Shown: positions 23,735 to 33,120 of the stretch, one piece after another
How the letters are laid out: each line of letters starts with the position of its first letter
Numbering within the stretch: position 1 is the first letter of the stretch
DNA from: Lysobacterales bacterium 63-13
GTDB lineage: Bacteria; Pseudomonadota; Gammaproteobacteria; Xanthomonadales; Rhodanobacteraceae
DNA: 41,498 nucleotides
Reading direction: 5' to 3'
Assembly: GCA_001899855.1 (NCBI GenBank)
Contig: MKWR01000034.1
Span: forward strand, 1-41,498
Made by a program: the position numbers and the translations under genes
The notes under the pieces: model-generated
Told to the model about the DNA's origin: nothing
The model's database searches: none
What the model saw: the letters and a program-made list of their open reading frames with translations, nothing else

Positions 23735-25675
23735 TCATGTTGTATGGGTGCGCGGATCACTGTGTTCCGGTGTGCGGACGAATTTTGGGGGTTCGTCGAA
23801 ACACCTAGTAAGGAAGTTTCCCAAGCTTGCGGTCTTAAGACCTTTTACCGCTAAGCGGCCATCGACACTCACCCGATCATAGGCGTGTTGGTAGCACTCT
23901 GCAGATGCTGGAGAATAGTCCGCAACTACGTTGGGCATCGCGCGACGAAGTCCGTTCCCACGTGCATCAGCAATCGCTTGAAGCGCGTGTTCGATTACCA
24001 AGTGTTCCATTCCAGGCGGCACGTCAAGCAACACGGGCGACAACATCGATGCTTCACTAGGACGGCGCTCGATTTCGATCCAGTACGCTGCGCGACCGTT
24101 CAAAGTGAGCTGCAGAACGAGTGCGGCACGGGGAATGCGTAAGGCGCTGGCGGTTTGGCTTCCCTTTGGATGGAGGGCGACCCATCCGCGACCGGGAACA
24201 CGCCCAATCGAACGCATATTTTCGTCAAGAAAATTCCAGCAATGTAGGCCTTTTCGGTCGGTGCGCAGTGAAGACTGCAGTGGCCCAAACAGGCTGTAGT
24301 CATCAATCACGTCCTCCAATGCTAATTGTTCAAACGCAGCGAACAGGTGGTCAAAATGAACCTGCCCAGGAATCAAAAGGCTTTCTATCAGTGCCTTCCT
24401 ATCCGCATCGTTCTTGGACGAACTCGCACCGGTGGAAGCGCTTTGTTCTTCCGAGGAATCGGAAGATTGCCTTGGTGATGCGGTGTAGCGCTGGTGACTA
24501 TGTTTTTCAAGTTTTCTCATTTTTGGTTGGCGAAGGTAACTGATATTCATGCCTTCAAATGCCAGCGCCGAATATTGCGAAGAGGCATCGTGCTGCGCCG
24601 ACACTTGAGCCCCTTCGTGCGCTCGTTGATTCGAACTTGAAGCCGAATACGGGCGTGGGCCGTCATTCTCACGCGGTTGATCTGAGCCTGCACCACTATT
24701 GAGGCGTTCCCATGCGATCATCGGAACGTTATCCGGCCAATCAAATGCAGCAATATGAGTTGCTAGGAAAGTTCGCGAGCCTTTTCGAGCAACGTCCGCG
24801 AGCCAGTAGCCACGGAGCTGCATTTGTAGCGATCGATCCTCTGGCGGGAGCGGGATATGGCCGCTCGCATACCATGGTGCATGTGAATGGCTTCCTCCGC
24901 GATCTTGCAAAGACTGGGAGTAAATGGCCTCTGCGCATCGACTAGCGTGAGGGTCAAACTGAAAGAGCGCCATCAGCGGCGCATAGGCGTCTGGCACCTT
25001 CGTTTCGAGAATTACCTGCCACTCTCCCGTTATGGAATCAACTTGGGTCTTGAGACCCGATTCCAAGTCGCCGAAGAAGATCAGTTCTCGCTTGATCTTG
25101 GACCATGGGCCCATTGCGAACGCGTTCGCGATGGCCGTATGCGGAAAGTAAAATGTCTGCTCAATGAGCGTGCGGGGAATCACGATGTCCGCAGGAGCTC
25201 GATCATCTCGATATATCCAGCATCGGGATGGGGAAAAATCTTTGGGTAGATGGAACTGGACCGGATTTAGCACACGAAAGGGTGTGTCCCAATTCTCTGG
25301 GCGGGGCAATTCTTCGCCGCAAGTCACCGACGTTCCGGATGACTCACCTGTTGCCAACGAAATCGACTGGGCCTGGGTGGGGAGCGTGCCGACCAATTTC
25401 TTGGTTCGAAAAACCTGCCCTATGCGCAAAGCGGACAGTGATCCGACATGTACGCGTCCACGTTTGTATGTCGGATACGTATCGCGAGGGAGTCTCAGGA
25501 AAGCGGTAACTTGGTCTGTTCGGAACCGGGCAACCTCAGACTTGGAAGAAATTGGCAGCTCTTGGAACAAGATCTCGATCGAGTTGGTTCGACTCAGCGC
25601 ATGTGCTTGTCGGTAGCCGTCAATCCATTTGATGCACCAGAATGCATCTCCTTCGGGAAACTCTAAAAACTCCAT
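23735..25675 (-). CDS. TnsE-like Tn7-family targeting protein
   Basis: A 646-residue protein, less GC-rich than its neighbours. I see the TnsE layout: an N-terminal domain with IPRTLIEQTFYFPHTAIANA and a WYASGHIPLPPEDRSLQM strand region; a Ser/Gln/Asp-rich linker (about residues 340-420) preceded by GMNISYLRQPKMRKLEK; and a C-terminal domain with FDHLFAAFEQLALED and YWIEIERRPSE. These correspond in order to features of Tn7 TnsE. TnsE steers transposition to replicating DNA, with help from the beta clamp. The gene starts 86 bp inside the island end, pointing inward. The assignment is by pattern only, without alignment; it could be another large island protein. Confidence 0.55.
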   Translation of the reverse strand: MEFLEFPEGDAFWCIKWIDGYRQAHALSRTNSIEILFQELPISSKSEVARFRTDQVTAFLRLPRDTYPTYKRGRVHVGSLSALRIGQVFRTKKLVGTLPTQAQSISLATGESSGTSVTCGEELPRPENWDTPFRVLNPVQFHLPKDFSPSRCWIYRDDRAPADIVIPRTLIEQTFYFPHTAIANAFAMGPWSKIKRELIFFGDLESGLKTQVDSITGEWQVILETKVPDAYAPLMALFQFDPHASRCAEAIYSQSLQDRGGSHSHAPWYASGHIPLPPEDRSLQMQLRGYWLADVARKGSRTFLATHIAAFDWPDNVPMIAWERLNSGAGSDQPRENDGPRPYSASSSNQRAHEGAQVSAQHDASSQYSALAFEGMNISYLRQPKMRKLEKHSHQRYTASPRQSSDSSEEQSASTGASSSKNDADRKALIESLLIPGQVHFDHLFAAFEQLALEDVIDDYSLFGPLQSSLRTDRKGLHCWNFLDENMRSIGRVPGRGWVALHPKGSQTASALRIPRAALVLQLTLNGRAAYWIEIERRPSEASMLSPVLLDVPPGMEHLVIEHALQAIADARGNGLRRAMPNVVADYSPASAECYQHAYDRVSVDGRLAVKGLKTASLGNFLTRCFDEPPKFVRTPEHSDPRTHTT

Positions 25676-25761
25676 CGACCTCGTGCCCAGTACCTTTCTG
25701 CCACTACCCTACCTGAGTCGCGTCTATAAGTGGAGGGTCGTCTAATTAGGCGGAATTGACA

Positions 25762-25766
25762 ACCGC
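25762..25766. repeat. ACCGC target bases at the island edge
   Basis: The five comM bases touching the island end are ACCGC. The matching copy should lie at the other island edge, outside the window. Confidence 0.6.
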
Positions 25767-26610
25767 CACCAACCAGGGCGACCGCCGAGGCGGTGTGATG
25801 CGGGGCACGAAAGCCGCGACGCATCCAGTCATCCAGTTCATTGACGCAGCCGGCGACCGAGCGCACGGCGGCGAGTTCGAGCGCCTCGTGTTCGGCGAGC
25901 GGCGGCAGGATGCCGGGCAAGCGGCTGGCCAGCATGGTCTTGCCGGTACCGGGCGGCCCGACCAGGAGCAGGTTGTGCGCGCCGGCGGCGGCGACTTCCA
26001 GGGCTCGCCGGGTCTGTTGCTGGCCGCGCACTTCGCTGAGATCCGGTGCGTGCTGAGCGGGTGCCATGGGCGCGCCGCGTTCGACCCTGGGTAATTCCTC
26101 GCGGCCGCAAAGATGCGCGCAGACTTCGAGCAGGCTGCCGGCGCTGCGCACGTCGGCGGCACTTGCCAGCGCTGCTTCGGCGGCGTTCTGGCGCGGAACG
26201 ATGACGCTGCGGCCGGTGCGCGCGGCGCGCAGCACGGCAGGCAAGACGCCGTGCACGGCACGCAGTTCGCCGGAGAGGGCAAGCTCGCCAAGAAACTCGA
26301 ACTTGTCCAGGCGCTCACGCGGAATGCTGCCGTTGGCGGCGAGGATGCCGACCGCGATCGGCAGGTCGAAGCGCCCGCCATCCTTGGGCAGGTCGGCCGG
26401 GGCCAGGCCGACGGTGATCTTGCGTTGCGGATAATCGAGCTGGCAATTGAGGATCGCCGCACGCACGCGATCACGCGCCTCGCGCACCGCGGTTTCCGGC
26501 AAGCCGACGATGGAGGTGGACGGCAAGCCGCCGGAGAGATGCACTTCGCAGGTGACCAGCGGCGCGCTGACGCCTTCCTGGGCGCGGCTGTAGACGACGG
26601 CGAGACTCAT
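25762..26610 (-). pseudogene. comM: comM (yifB) 5' fragment, cut by the island
   Basis: The first 283 codons of ComM, a Mg-chelatase-like AAA+ helicase that aids branch migration in natural transformation. Present are the N-terminal Lon-like domain (MSLAVVYSRAQEGVSAPLV), the Walker A motif GPPGTGKTMLA and FRAPHHTASAVALVGGG. Full ComM is about 500 residues, so the Walker B and C-terminal parts are missing. The frame runs 32 codons into the island before stopping at 25663. comM is a known insertion site for AbaR/Tn6022-type islands at this same position. Confidence 0.95.
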
Positions 26611-26673
26611 CTGCGGCGGGCCATGGTCGCGACGAGTCGGTGCTGCGGGCCGCTGTGTCGACGGCCGCCGCGA

Positions 26674-26934
26674 TCAGTGTCGCGGTTGCGCGGAAAGCGA
26701 AGCTTCGAGTGCGGCGAGCTGGCGCTCGAGCTGCTCGATCTTCTCGCGCGTGCGCAGCAGCACGCAGCGCTGCACATCGAACTCCTCGCGGGTGACCAGG
26801 TCGAGCTTGCCAAGCCCCGATTGCAGGATCGCGCGGAAATTCTTGCCCAGGTCTTCACGGGCATCCTTGAGGCCGGGCGGAACAACCGCGGCGAGGCGCT
26901 GGCTCAATTCGTCGATGGTGCTGGCACTGATCAT
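26674..26934 (-). CDS. ubiK: UbiK (YqiC), ubiquinone biosynthesis accessory factor
   Basis: An 86-residue BMFP-family protein. It starts MISASTIDELSQRLAAVVPP, followed by GLKDAREDLGKNFRAILQSG and a C-terminal coiled coil (REKIEQLERQLAALEASL). UbiK forms trimers and helps the ubiquinone biosynthesis complex. The ATG at 26934 matches the family start; a longer in-frame start is less likely. comM lies just downstream in the same direction, a common neighbourhood. Confidence 0.88.
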   Translation of the reverse strand: MISASTIDELSQRLAAVVPPGLKDAREDLGKNFRAILQSGLGKLDLVTREEFDVQRCVLLRTREKIEQLERQLAALEASLSAQPRH

Positions 26935-27044
26935 GGTGGACCCCGAAGCAGACAGAAAGGGCAATGGTACGCGGCCACGCCGGCAAAGGATCCAGTTGGC
27001 TTTCCTCGCCCGGCAGTTGCTGCGGCAGGTGCCGGCTGCGCTGA

Positions 27045-27641
<597 letters not shown>

Positions 27642-27662
27642 AAAGAGTCTGGAGTCTGCCCG

Positions 27663-27690
27663 TTGACATGCAAATGCGAATCGTTATCAT
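27663..27690 (+). promoter_or_regulatory. hemP promoter overlapped by a Fur box
   Basis: TTGACA (27663-27668) and TATCAT (27685-27690) with a 16-bp spacer form a good sigma-70 promoter. GCAAATGCGAATCGTTATC (27670-27688) matches 14 of 19 positions of the Fur consensus and covers the -10 box, so iron-replete Fur should block transcription. Confidence 0.75.
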
Positions 27691-27720
27691 CTGAGACCTG
27701 TTCCGCTCGGAGGATTCGCC

Positions 27721-27930
27721 ATGTTGAGCCTTGATTCGCATTCATCCATCGACACGCCGCTTGCCGAGGCACACACGCCTCCACGTGCGCGCCTGCCCAT
27801 GGGTCGCCAACAGACTCGCATCGACAGCGCCAGCCTGCTGCAGGGCACGCGTGAGCTGCTCATTGCCCACGCCGGCGAGGAATACCGCCTGCGCCTGACG
27901 CGCAACGACAAGCTCATCCTGACCAAATAG
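27721..27930 (+). CDS. hemP: Hemin uptake protein HemP
   Basis: A 69-residue protein ending in the HemP signature (RIDSASLLQGTRELLIAHAG, then YRLRLTRNDKLILTK). HemP proteins are short, Fur-repressed products found with haem uptake genes; some are reported to act as transcriptional activators of the haem receptor. A ribosome-binding site CGGAGG lies 7 bp before the start. The Fur-type promoter just upstream supports iron control. No haem receptor follows directly, but an uncharacterised gene 213 bp downstream may share the transcript. Confidence 0.85.
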   Translation: MLSLDSHSSIDTPLAEAHTPPRARLPMGRQQTRIDSASLLQGTRELLIAHAGEEYRLRLTRNDKLILTK

Positions 27931-28143
27931 GCACGTACCTGCAGCAAGCGCTCGGACGCCGCGCTGCGGTAAACGACGCTGGAAGCGCACGTGCTCCATC
28001 GCAACAGCCAGCCTGCGGCCGTCCCGCCATCCACGGTCCTTCGCCAGCCACCACCCGCCCGGCACGCCGTGCCGCGAGTGCTCACCGGAAAGCCAACCCG
28101 GGCCCTGCCGGCCCGACCGCATGACCCGACCTGAGGGACGACG

Positions 28144-28812
28144 ATGAGCGATGGAAGTGGCTTCAATGATTTGACGGGCGTCCTCGACCTGCTCGCCGAC
28201 GAAGGCGATGGTGGTCATTTCGCGCATGCCTCGCGCGTGCCGCGCAAGCCGCCGGCGGCAGTACCCACGCTGCGCGACTTTGCCGAGTGGCTGCCGCGTC
28301 TCGGGCCGGTACTCTGGCTGGAGCGCCAGACCTCCAGCGGTCCGGCGCAGATCTGCCCGGACGCGCGATCCGGACCGCTGCTGCTCGATCATCCGGCCCT
28401 GGTCACCTTGTGCAATGCGCGCAAGCTGTGCGTGCACCATGCCGTCACCGCGCACGGCCCGCGTGAATGGGTGAGTTTCCATTCCGCCAGTGGCAGCGTC
28501 GATGCGCGCCTGTACCTGTTGCCCGATTCCGACGTGCTGGCCTGGGACGAGATGATCCCGGGCCTGCGCATGGCCTGCGCCGGGGCGCAGCAGGACGAGG
28601 CACCGACGCACGCGAATTTCCTGCGCCGCGCGCTGGCCCGGTTTGGCCAACGCTGGCAGGCGCGCCTGCTCGAGTTCCGCAGTTCGCCGCGGCCATGGTT
28701 GAACGTGCTCGATGCGCAGGCGCCGCTGAAGATCTCGCTGCTGGGCATCGAGCTGGCCGGGCACATCGTGCGCGACCAGAACGCCGAATGGATCTCGCCC
28801 CTGCATCGCTAG
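28144..28812 (+). CDS. Conserved-looking protein downstream of hemP
   Basis: A 222-residue soluble protein without signal peptide, with a family I cannot name. It has an acidic N-terminal stretch, then FAEWLPRLGPVLWLERQTSS, a His pair in LCVHHAVTAHGPREWVSFH, and a C-terminal helical part. Aromatic and His residues and its place behind Fur-controlled hemP suggest a role in haem or iron use, possibly like the ChuX/HutX or HmuS proteins, but I see no decisive motif. The start follows GAGGGACG. The 280 bp after it contain an imperfect hairpin and no gene. Confidence 0.7.
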   Translation: MSDGSGFNDLTGVLDLLADEGDGGHFAHASRVPRKPPAAVPTLRDFAEWLPRLGPVLWLERQTSSGPAQICPDARSGPLLLDHPALVTLCNARKLCVHHAVTAHGPREWVSFHSASGSVDARLYLLPDSDVLAWDEMIPGLRMACAGAQQDEAPTHANFLRRALARFGQRWQARLLEFRSSPRPWLNVLDAQAPLKISLLGIELAGHIVRDQNAEWISPLHR

Positions 28813-29092
28813 CAACCGCAAGGCGGACAAGCGCAGCGCATCCACATGTTCCCGGTCGGATCGGTGGATGTGCTGCGCTGATCCATCCACGCACTGGCGT
28901 ACCCGGAGGGCATAAAGGAGAACCCGGCAAGGGCACAGGCAGCCAGCAATGGCCGGGAATCGTGGGTCAGCGCTGTGCGCCCACACTTCTCCTCCAACCG
29001 GCCATGAATGTTCGATCACAGATCGAACCCACCCAGGGGAGAAGCATTCAATGACGACTATTCGCGGGCCGTATCAATGAATCCGCGTTGCC

Positions 29093-30163
29093 CTAGTACC
29101 ACTCGATCAGCGACAGGCCGATGCCGGCATACCAGGCGCGATGGTTATAGTCGATCAGGCTTTCACCGTAGCCGTTGAAGATCTGCACATGGCCACGCAG
29201 CGGCGGTGCAATCGGAAAGGCCCAGTCGAATTGAACGGCACCGTGGCTGCGTGCGCCGCCGCGCAGGGAGTGGCGCAGCATCAAGGCGTACTGCGAATCA
29301 CCGGCAACCTTGATGATCTGCATGTCGCCGCGACCCATGTAGTCGCTGATGTCGGGATTGTCGTCCTCGCCGATCTCGAACATGCGCCACCACGGCCGCA
29401 GCAGCAGCGTCCAGTTTTCACGCTCCAGGCCGAGCGTGGCGGTAGCGCGGTTCCAGCTGCGCGACAACGGATCGCTGCGGCCGTTGGACTGATGCACCAG
29501 GCCAAGGCCGAGCATGCGCGCCTTCCAGCCCAGCACATCGAAGTCGGTGCGGAAGACCAGCTGCGCCTCCGGCTCGTAATTGGTTTCGCGAAACGGCCGC
29601 GAGCGATCACCGTTGAAGATCTGCCAGTGCGAAACCTGGGTGTAGCCCATCCACAAGTCGCCGTTGTCGCCAAACAGGTCGTTGGCCAGCTTGGTCTTCA
29701 GGCTGATCTGGTATTTCAGTTCACCGCGATTGATGCCTTGCGGGCCGGACACGTTGTTTTCCGGCGTCGGCGAGCTTGGCGTCTGGTTGGTGCGCGAGGT
29801 GTAGAACGGCATCAGGTAGATCGGCCGGAACGGGCGGATGCAGAACGTGGCGGGCTTGGGATCCTCGGCCGTGTCGGCATCCAGTTCCCAACGCGCATCG
29901 AGCAGCGAACTGGGCGCGCCCTTGTCGCAGCGATTGACGTCGCCGAGTGTCTCGTTGGAAAACACGTCGGCTGGCCGCGTCGCCGCGATCGTGCGCTCGG
30001 CCGGCGTCTCGCGGCCTACCGCGCGGTCATAGCAGGCCAGGCGGGCAGCGGCCTCGTCGATGCCCGCGCAAGCGCTCGGACCGGCACCCGGCTCAACGGC
30101 ATGGATGAGCGGCGACGCGCCTGCGAGGAGCACCAGCAACAAGGTTTGCAGCGTGCGCGCCAT
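29093..30163 (-). CDS. pldA: Outer-membrane phospholipase A1 (PldA/OMPLA)
   Basis: A 356-residue outer-membrane enzyme. A signal peptide (MARTLQTLLLVLLAGASPLI, cut near HAVEP) precedes a short Cys-containing periplasmic part and a beta-barrel of about 12 strands ending in an aromatic residue (IEWY). The active-site segment GLVHQSNGRSDPLSRSWNR carries the His and Ser of OMPLA. It hydrolyses phospholipids that reach the outer leaflet and works as a calcium-dependent dimer. It stands alone, with the biotin genes upstream. Confidence 0.9.
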   Translation of the reverse strand: MARTLQTLLLVLLAGASPLIHAVEPGAGPSACAGIDEAAARLACYDRAVGRETPAERTIAATRPADVFSNETLGDVNRCDKGAPSSLLDARWELDADTAEDPKPATFCIRPFRPIYLMPFYTSRTNQTPSSPTPENNVSGPQGINRGELKYQISLKTKLANDLFGDNGDLWMGYTQVSHWQIFNGDRSRPFRETNYEPEAQLVFRTDFDVLGWKARMLGLGLVHQSNGRSDPLSRSWNRATATLGLERENWTLLLRPWWRMFEIGEDDNPDISDYMGRGDMQIIKVAGDSQYALMLRHSLRGGARSHGAVQFDWAFPIAPPLRGHVQIFNGYGESLIDYNHRAWYAGIGLSLIEWY

Positions 30164-30253
30164 CGGCGGAACCCGGATCGTGATGAGGGCGCATGGTAGC
30201 GGATCGACGCACCCGGCAGGACATGCGCAGCCGGTTCCAGCCGCTGGTTCCGG

Positions 30254-31135
30254 TCAACGGCGAAGGCGTCGTGAACCGCGCAACTGGTCGATGGGAAAGC
30301 TGGCGATGTCCTGGTTGCCGGAACGCCGTGGCTGCCCGGCATCGGGTGCCCAGGCCTGGGCGTAGACGACTTCATAGGTTGCCGGCAAGAGGCCGTTGGC
30401 GCGCAAGGGTTCATAGGCATCGACCACGCGTTGCAGGTGCGCCTTGCCGGTCAGGCTGCGCGAGCGTTGCGGGTCGGCATTGGTCGCGCCAATGGCGCGC
30501 AACTCGTGCATCAGGCTGCGCAGGTCCGGGTAGGTCAGGACAAAGGTGTCGCGCTCAAGCACCGGATCGCGGAAGCCGGCGGCGAGCATGGCATCGCCAA
30601 TCTGCTGGATGTCGAGGAAGCGGCTGACATGCGCCGTCGCATCGACCTCGGCAAACGCGTTGCGCAACTCGTGCAGGGTCTGCGGACCGAAGCTGCTGAA
30701 CAGGAGCATGCCTTGCGGGCGCATGACCCGACGCATGCCGTCGAACACGGCATCCAGGGATCCGCACCATTGCAGGCACAGGTTCGAGTGCAGCAGGTCG
30801 ATGCTGGCATCGGCCAGGGGCAGGGCCTCGGCATCGCCGCAGACCCGCGCGAAAGGGCGCAGCCAGGTGCGATGCCGGCGCGCCGCCTGCAGCATCGGCA
30901 GGGCCAGGTCCAGGGCGATGGTCTGCGCCTGCGGATAGCGTTGGCGCAGGCTCGCCGTGCCGCGACCGGTGCCGGCACCGAGATCGAGGATGCGTGCAGG
31001 TGCCAGCGCGGCATCGTCGAGGCGTTCCTGCAGGCGCAGGCGCACTTCGTCCTGCAGGGTGGCATGTGCGTCATAGGTAGGCGCAGCACGACCAAACGCG
31101 CGGCGCACCTTGGCCGTGTCGAAGATGCCGCTCAT
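30254..31135 (-). CDS. bioC: Malonyl-ACP O-methyltransferase BioC
   Basis: A 293-residue SAM-dependent methyltransferase that caps malonyl-ACP so fatty-acid enzymes can build the pimeloyl chain of biotin. It opens DTAKVRRAFGRAAPTYDAHA, the BioC signature, and has the SAM motif ILDLGAGTGRGTASLRQ. Its start overlaps the bioH stop (ATGA), fixing both ends. It is the last gene of bioB-bioF-bioH-bioC on the reverse strand. Confidence 0.92.
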   Translation of the reverse strand: MSGIFDTAKVRRAFGRAAPTYDAHATLQDEVRLRLQERLDDAALAPARILDLGAGTGRGTASLRQRYPQAQTIALDLALPMLQAARRHRTWLRPFARVCGDAEALPLADASIDLLHSNLCLQWCGSLDAVFDGMRRVMRPQGMLLFSSFGPQTLHELRNAFAEVDATAHVSRFLDIQQIGDAMLAAGFRDPVLERDTFVLTYPDLRSLMHELRAIGATNADPQRSRSLTGKAHLQRVVDAYEPLRANGLLPATYEVVYAQAWAPDAGQPRRSGNQDIASFPIDQLRGSRRLRR

Positions 31136-31905
31136 GCCGCCAATGTCTCGGCAAACGCCTCGATCGCCGTGGCGACCTCATCGACGTGACTGAGGAACGG
31201 CGCATGCCCGGCGGAAATCTCGAGGAAACTGCCGTGTGCCGATTGCCCTGCCGCCCACTGCATCGCCGCCGCCGGGATGAGGCGATCACGGCGTCCGGCA
31301 ATCCACAGGCTGGGTGCGCGCAAGGCGGCAAGCTCATGCCGATAGTCGGCATGATCGAGGATGGCCAGGCCATCGAGCAGGGCTGCTTCCACCGGCTCGC
31401 CGCGTTCGTAGACATGCGCCTTCAACTCGCGCAGTTCTTCCTGGGCATTGGCCGAACCCAGTGTTTCCAGGGCGAGGAAGCGTTCGATGGCGGGACGGAA
31501 CGCGGCCACCAGGCCGGCGCCGAACTCGCGAAAGATTGTCGCCGGCACCGCGTGTGGCCAGTCATTGGCGCGCACGAAGCGCGGACTGGCGGCAATCTCT
31601 ACCAGACCGTGCACGTGCGCGGGATGATCGAGCGCCGCGCGCAGGGCAATCAGGCCGCCAAGCGACCAACCCATCCAGATTGCCGGCGGTGTGGCTTCGA
31701 CAATCGCCCTGGCCACGGCCGCCGGTTGCAGCGAGCCGGCGACGTAGTCGTGGCTGTCGCCGTGGCCAGGCAAATCGACCAGGTGCAGGCGGAATCGCCG
31801 CGCCAGGCGCTCGCTGAGCGGAGCGAAGATTCCGCCATGCATGGCCCAGCCGTGGATGAGGACAAGATCGGGACCTTGCCCGAGCGTGCGCAGGGAGATC
31901 TTCAT
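31132..31905 (-). CDS. bioH: Pimeloyl-ACP methyl ester esterase BioH
   Basis: A 257-residue alpha/beta hydrolase. The oxyanion region is LIHGWAMHGGIF, the nucleophile elbow GWSLGG, and the catalytic His is in AGHAPFLSHVDE. It removes the methyl group added by BioC once the pimeloyl chain is complete. It overlaps bioF and bioC by 4 bp each (ATGA), a translationally coupled biotin operon. Confidence 0.92.
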   Translation of the reverse strand: MKISLRTLGQGPDLVLIHGWAMHGGIFAPLSERLARRFRLHLVDLPGHGDSHDYVAGSLQPAAVARAIVEATPPAIWMGWSLGGLIALRAALDHPAHVHGLVEIAASPRFVRANDWPHAVPATIFREFGAGLVAAFRPAIERFLALETLGSANAQEELRELKAHVYERGEPVEAALLDGLAILDHADYRHELAALRAPSLWIAGRRDRLIPAAAMQWAAGQSAHGSFLEISAGHAPFLSHVDEVATAIEAFAETLAA

Positions 31906-33077
31906 GGTTCCCTCATCGCGCTGGACAAGGCCACCAGCAGGCGCTCGACGTCGGACTCCTCGTGGCCGGCGGAAATGGTCACGCGCAAGCGCGCCGAGTG
32001 TTCCGGCACGGTTGGCGGGCGGATGGCGGGGACGAGGAATCCGCTCGCCTCCAGTCGCGCCGAGATGACCAGCGCCCGCGCGCTGTTACCAATCAGCACC
32101 GGCTGGATCGGCGTGCGCGAAGCGGCAAGGGCAATGCCGCGCTGCGCGGCACCGTCGCGGAATGCGGCGACAAGGCGGACGAGCTTTTCGCGCCGCCACA
32201 GCTCGTCGCGGGCAAGGCGCAGGGCGACGCGGCTTGCCGCGGCCAGTGCCGGTGGCATGGCGGTGGTGTAAATCTGGCTGCGCGCAAACTGCACCAGGCC
32301 CTCGATCAGGCTGGCCGGGCCGGCGACAAAGGCGCCGGCCACGCCCAGCGCCTTGCCGAGCGTGGCCATGAGCACCGGCACCTGCGTTTCGTCGAGGCCG
32401 GCTTCGACCACGCTGCCGGCACCGTCGCGACCGAGCACGCCAATGCCGTGCGCGTCATCGACCATCATGGTCGCCTGCTGCTGGCGACAGAGTTCCGCCA
32501 GTTCCGGCAACGGAGCGACATCGCCATCCATGCTGAACACCGCATCGCTGGCAAGCAGGGCGGCGGCCTCCGGGTCACTCTGCAGTTGCCGCCGCGCACT
32601 GTCGACGTCGGCATGCACGTAACGCTTCAAGCGCGCCCCGGACAGGCGCGCGCCGTCCAGCAGGCAGGCGTGGTTGAGGCGATCCTGCACGCAGATCGAG
32701 CGCGCATCGAGCAGGGTCTGGATGACGCCGAGATTGGCCATGTAGCCGGTTGAAAAGAGCAGCGCGCGTTCGCGGCCGGTCCATGCCGCCAGCTCGCTTT
32801 CCAGTTGCGCATGCTCGTCACGATGGCCGCCAAGCAAGTGTGCGGCGCTGGCACCGACGCCCCATTGCCTGGCCGCGCGCATCATCGCCTCGGCCAATTC
32901 GGGATGCTGGGCCAGGCCCAGGTAATCATTGCTGGAGAAGCTGAGCAGACGCTGCCCCGCGCTTTCGACGTGGCAACCGTCGACGGCGCTGATCGTGCGC
33001 ATGCGCCGCAGCAGGGAATCGTGCGCGCGCTGCTCGCAGGCAGCGGCAAGCCGCGCCAGCAGTTGCGGGCGGCTCAT
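31902..33077 (-). CDS. bioF: 8-amino-7-oxononanoate synthase BioF
   Basis: A 391-residue PLP enzyme that condenses pimeloyl-ACP with alanine. It has FSSNDYLGLAQHPE, GVGASAAHLLGGH, the PLP-contact MVDDAHGIGVLG and the lysine segment ATLGKALGVAGAFVAG. The ATG 43 bp after the bioB stop is chosen; the open frame runs further upstream inside bioB, which is not believed. It follows bioB and overlaps bioH. Confidence 0.92.
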   Translation of the reverse strand: MSRPQLLARLAAACEQRAHDSLLRRMRTISAVDGCHVESAGQRLLSFSSNDYLGLAQHPELAEAMMRAARQWGVGASAAHLLGGHRDEHAQLESELAAWTGRERALLFSTGYMANLGVIQTLLDARSICVQDRLNHACLLDGARLSGARLKRYVHADVDSARRQLQSDPEAAALLASDAVFSMDGDVAPLPELAELCRQQQATMMVDDAHGIGVLGRDGAGSVVEAGLDETQVPVLMATLGKALGVAGAFVAGPASLIEGLVQFARSQIYTTAMPPALAAASRVALRLARDELWRREKLVRLVAAFRDGAAQRGIALAASRTPIQPVLIGNSARALVISARLEASGFLVPAIRPPTVPEHSARLRVTISAGHEESDVERLLVALSSAMREP

Positions 33078-33120
33078 CGGATTGCTGCTGGCGCGGATTG
33101 CGGCACGAGCGGCGAGCTGT

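Larger units (their letters stand above)
1..25761. mobile_element. Tn7-like (Tn6022/AbaR-type) island in comM, right part
   Basis: comM (reverse strand) is interrupted at 25761/25762. Read from comM into the island, the foreign DNA starts TGTCAATTCCGCC and carries two CGTCTA motifs 18 bp apart (25721-25726 and 25739-25744), as expected for TnsB-type repeat sites. The adjoining comM bases are ACCGC, the same 5 bp reported as the duplicated target of AbaR/Tn6022 islands in comM of Acinetobacter. A TnsE-like gene begins 86 bp inside the end. The island contains the lexA-imuA-imuB-dnaE2 cassette and a nested Tn3-family transposon. The other end, the remaining tns genes and the rest of comM are not in the window, so inclusion of everything from base 1 is inference. 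Confidence 0.6.
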
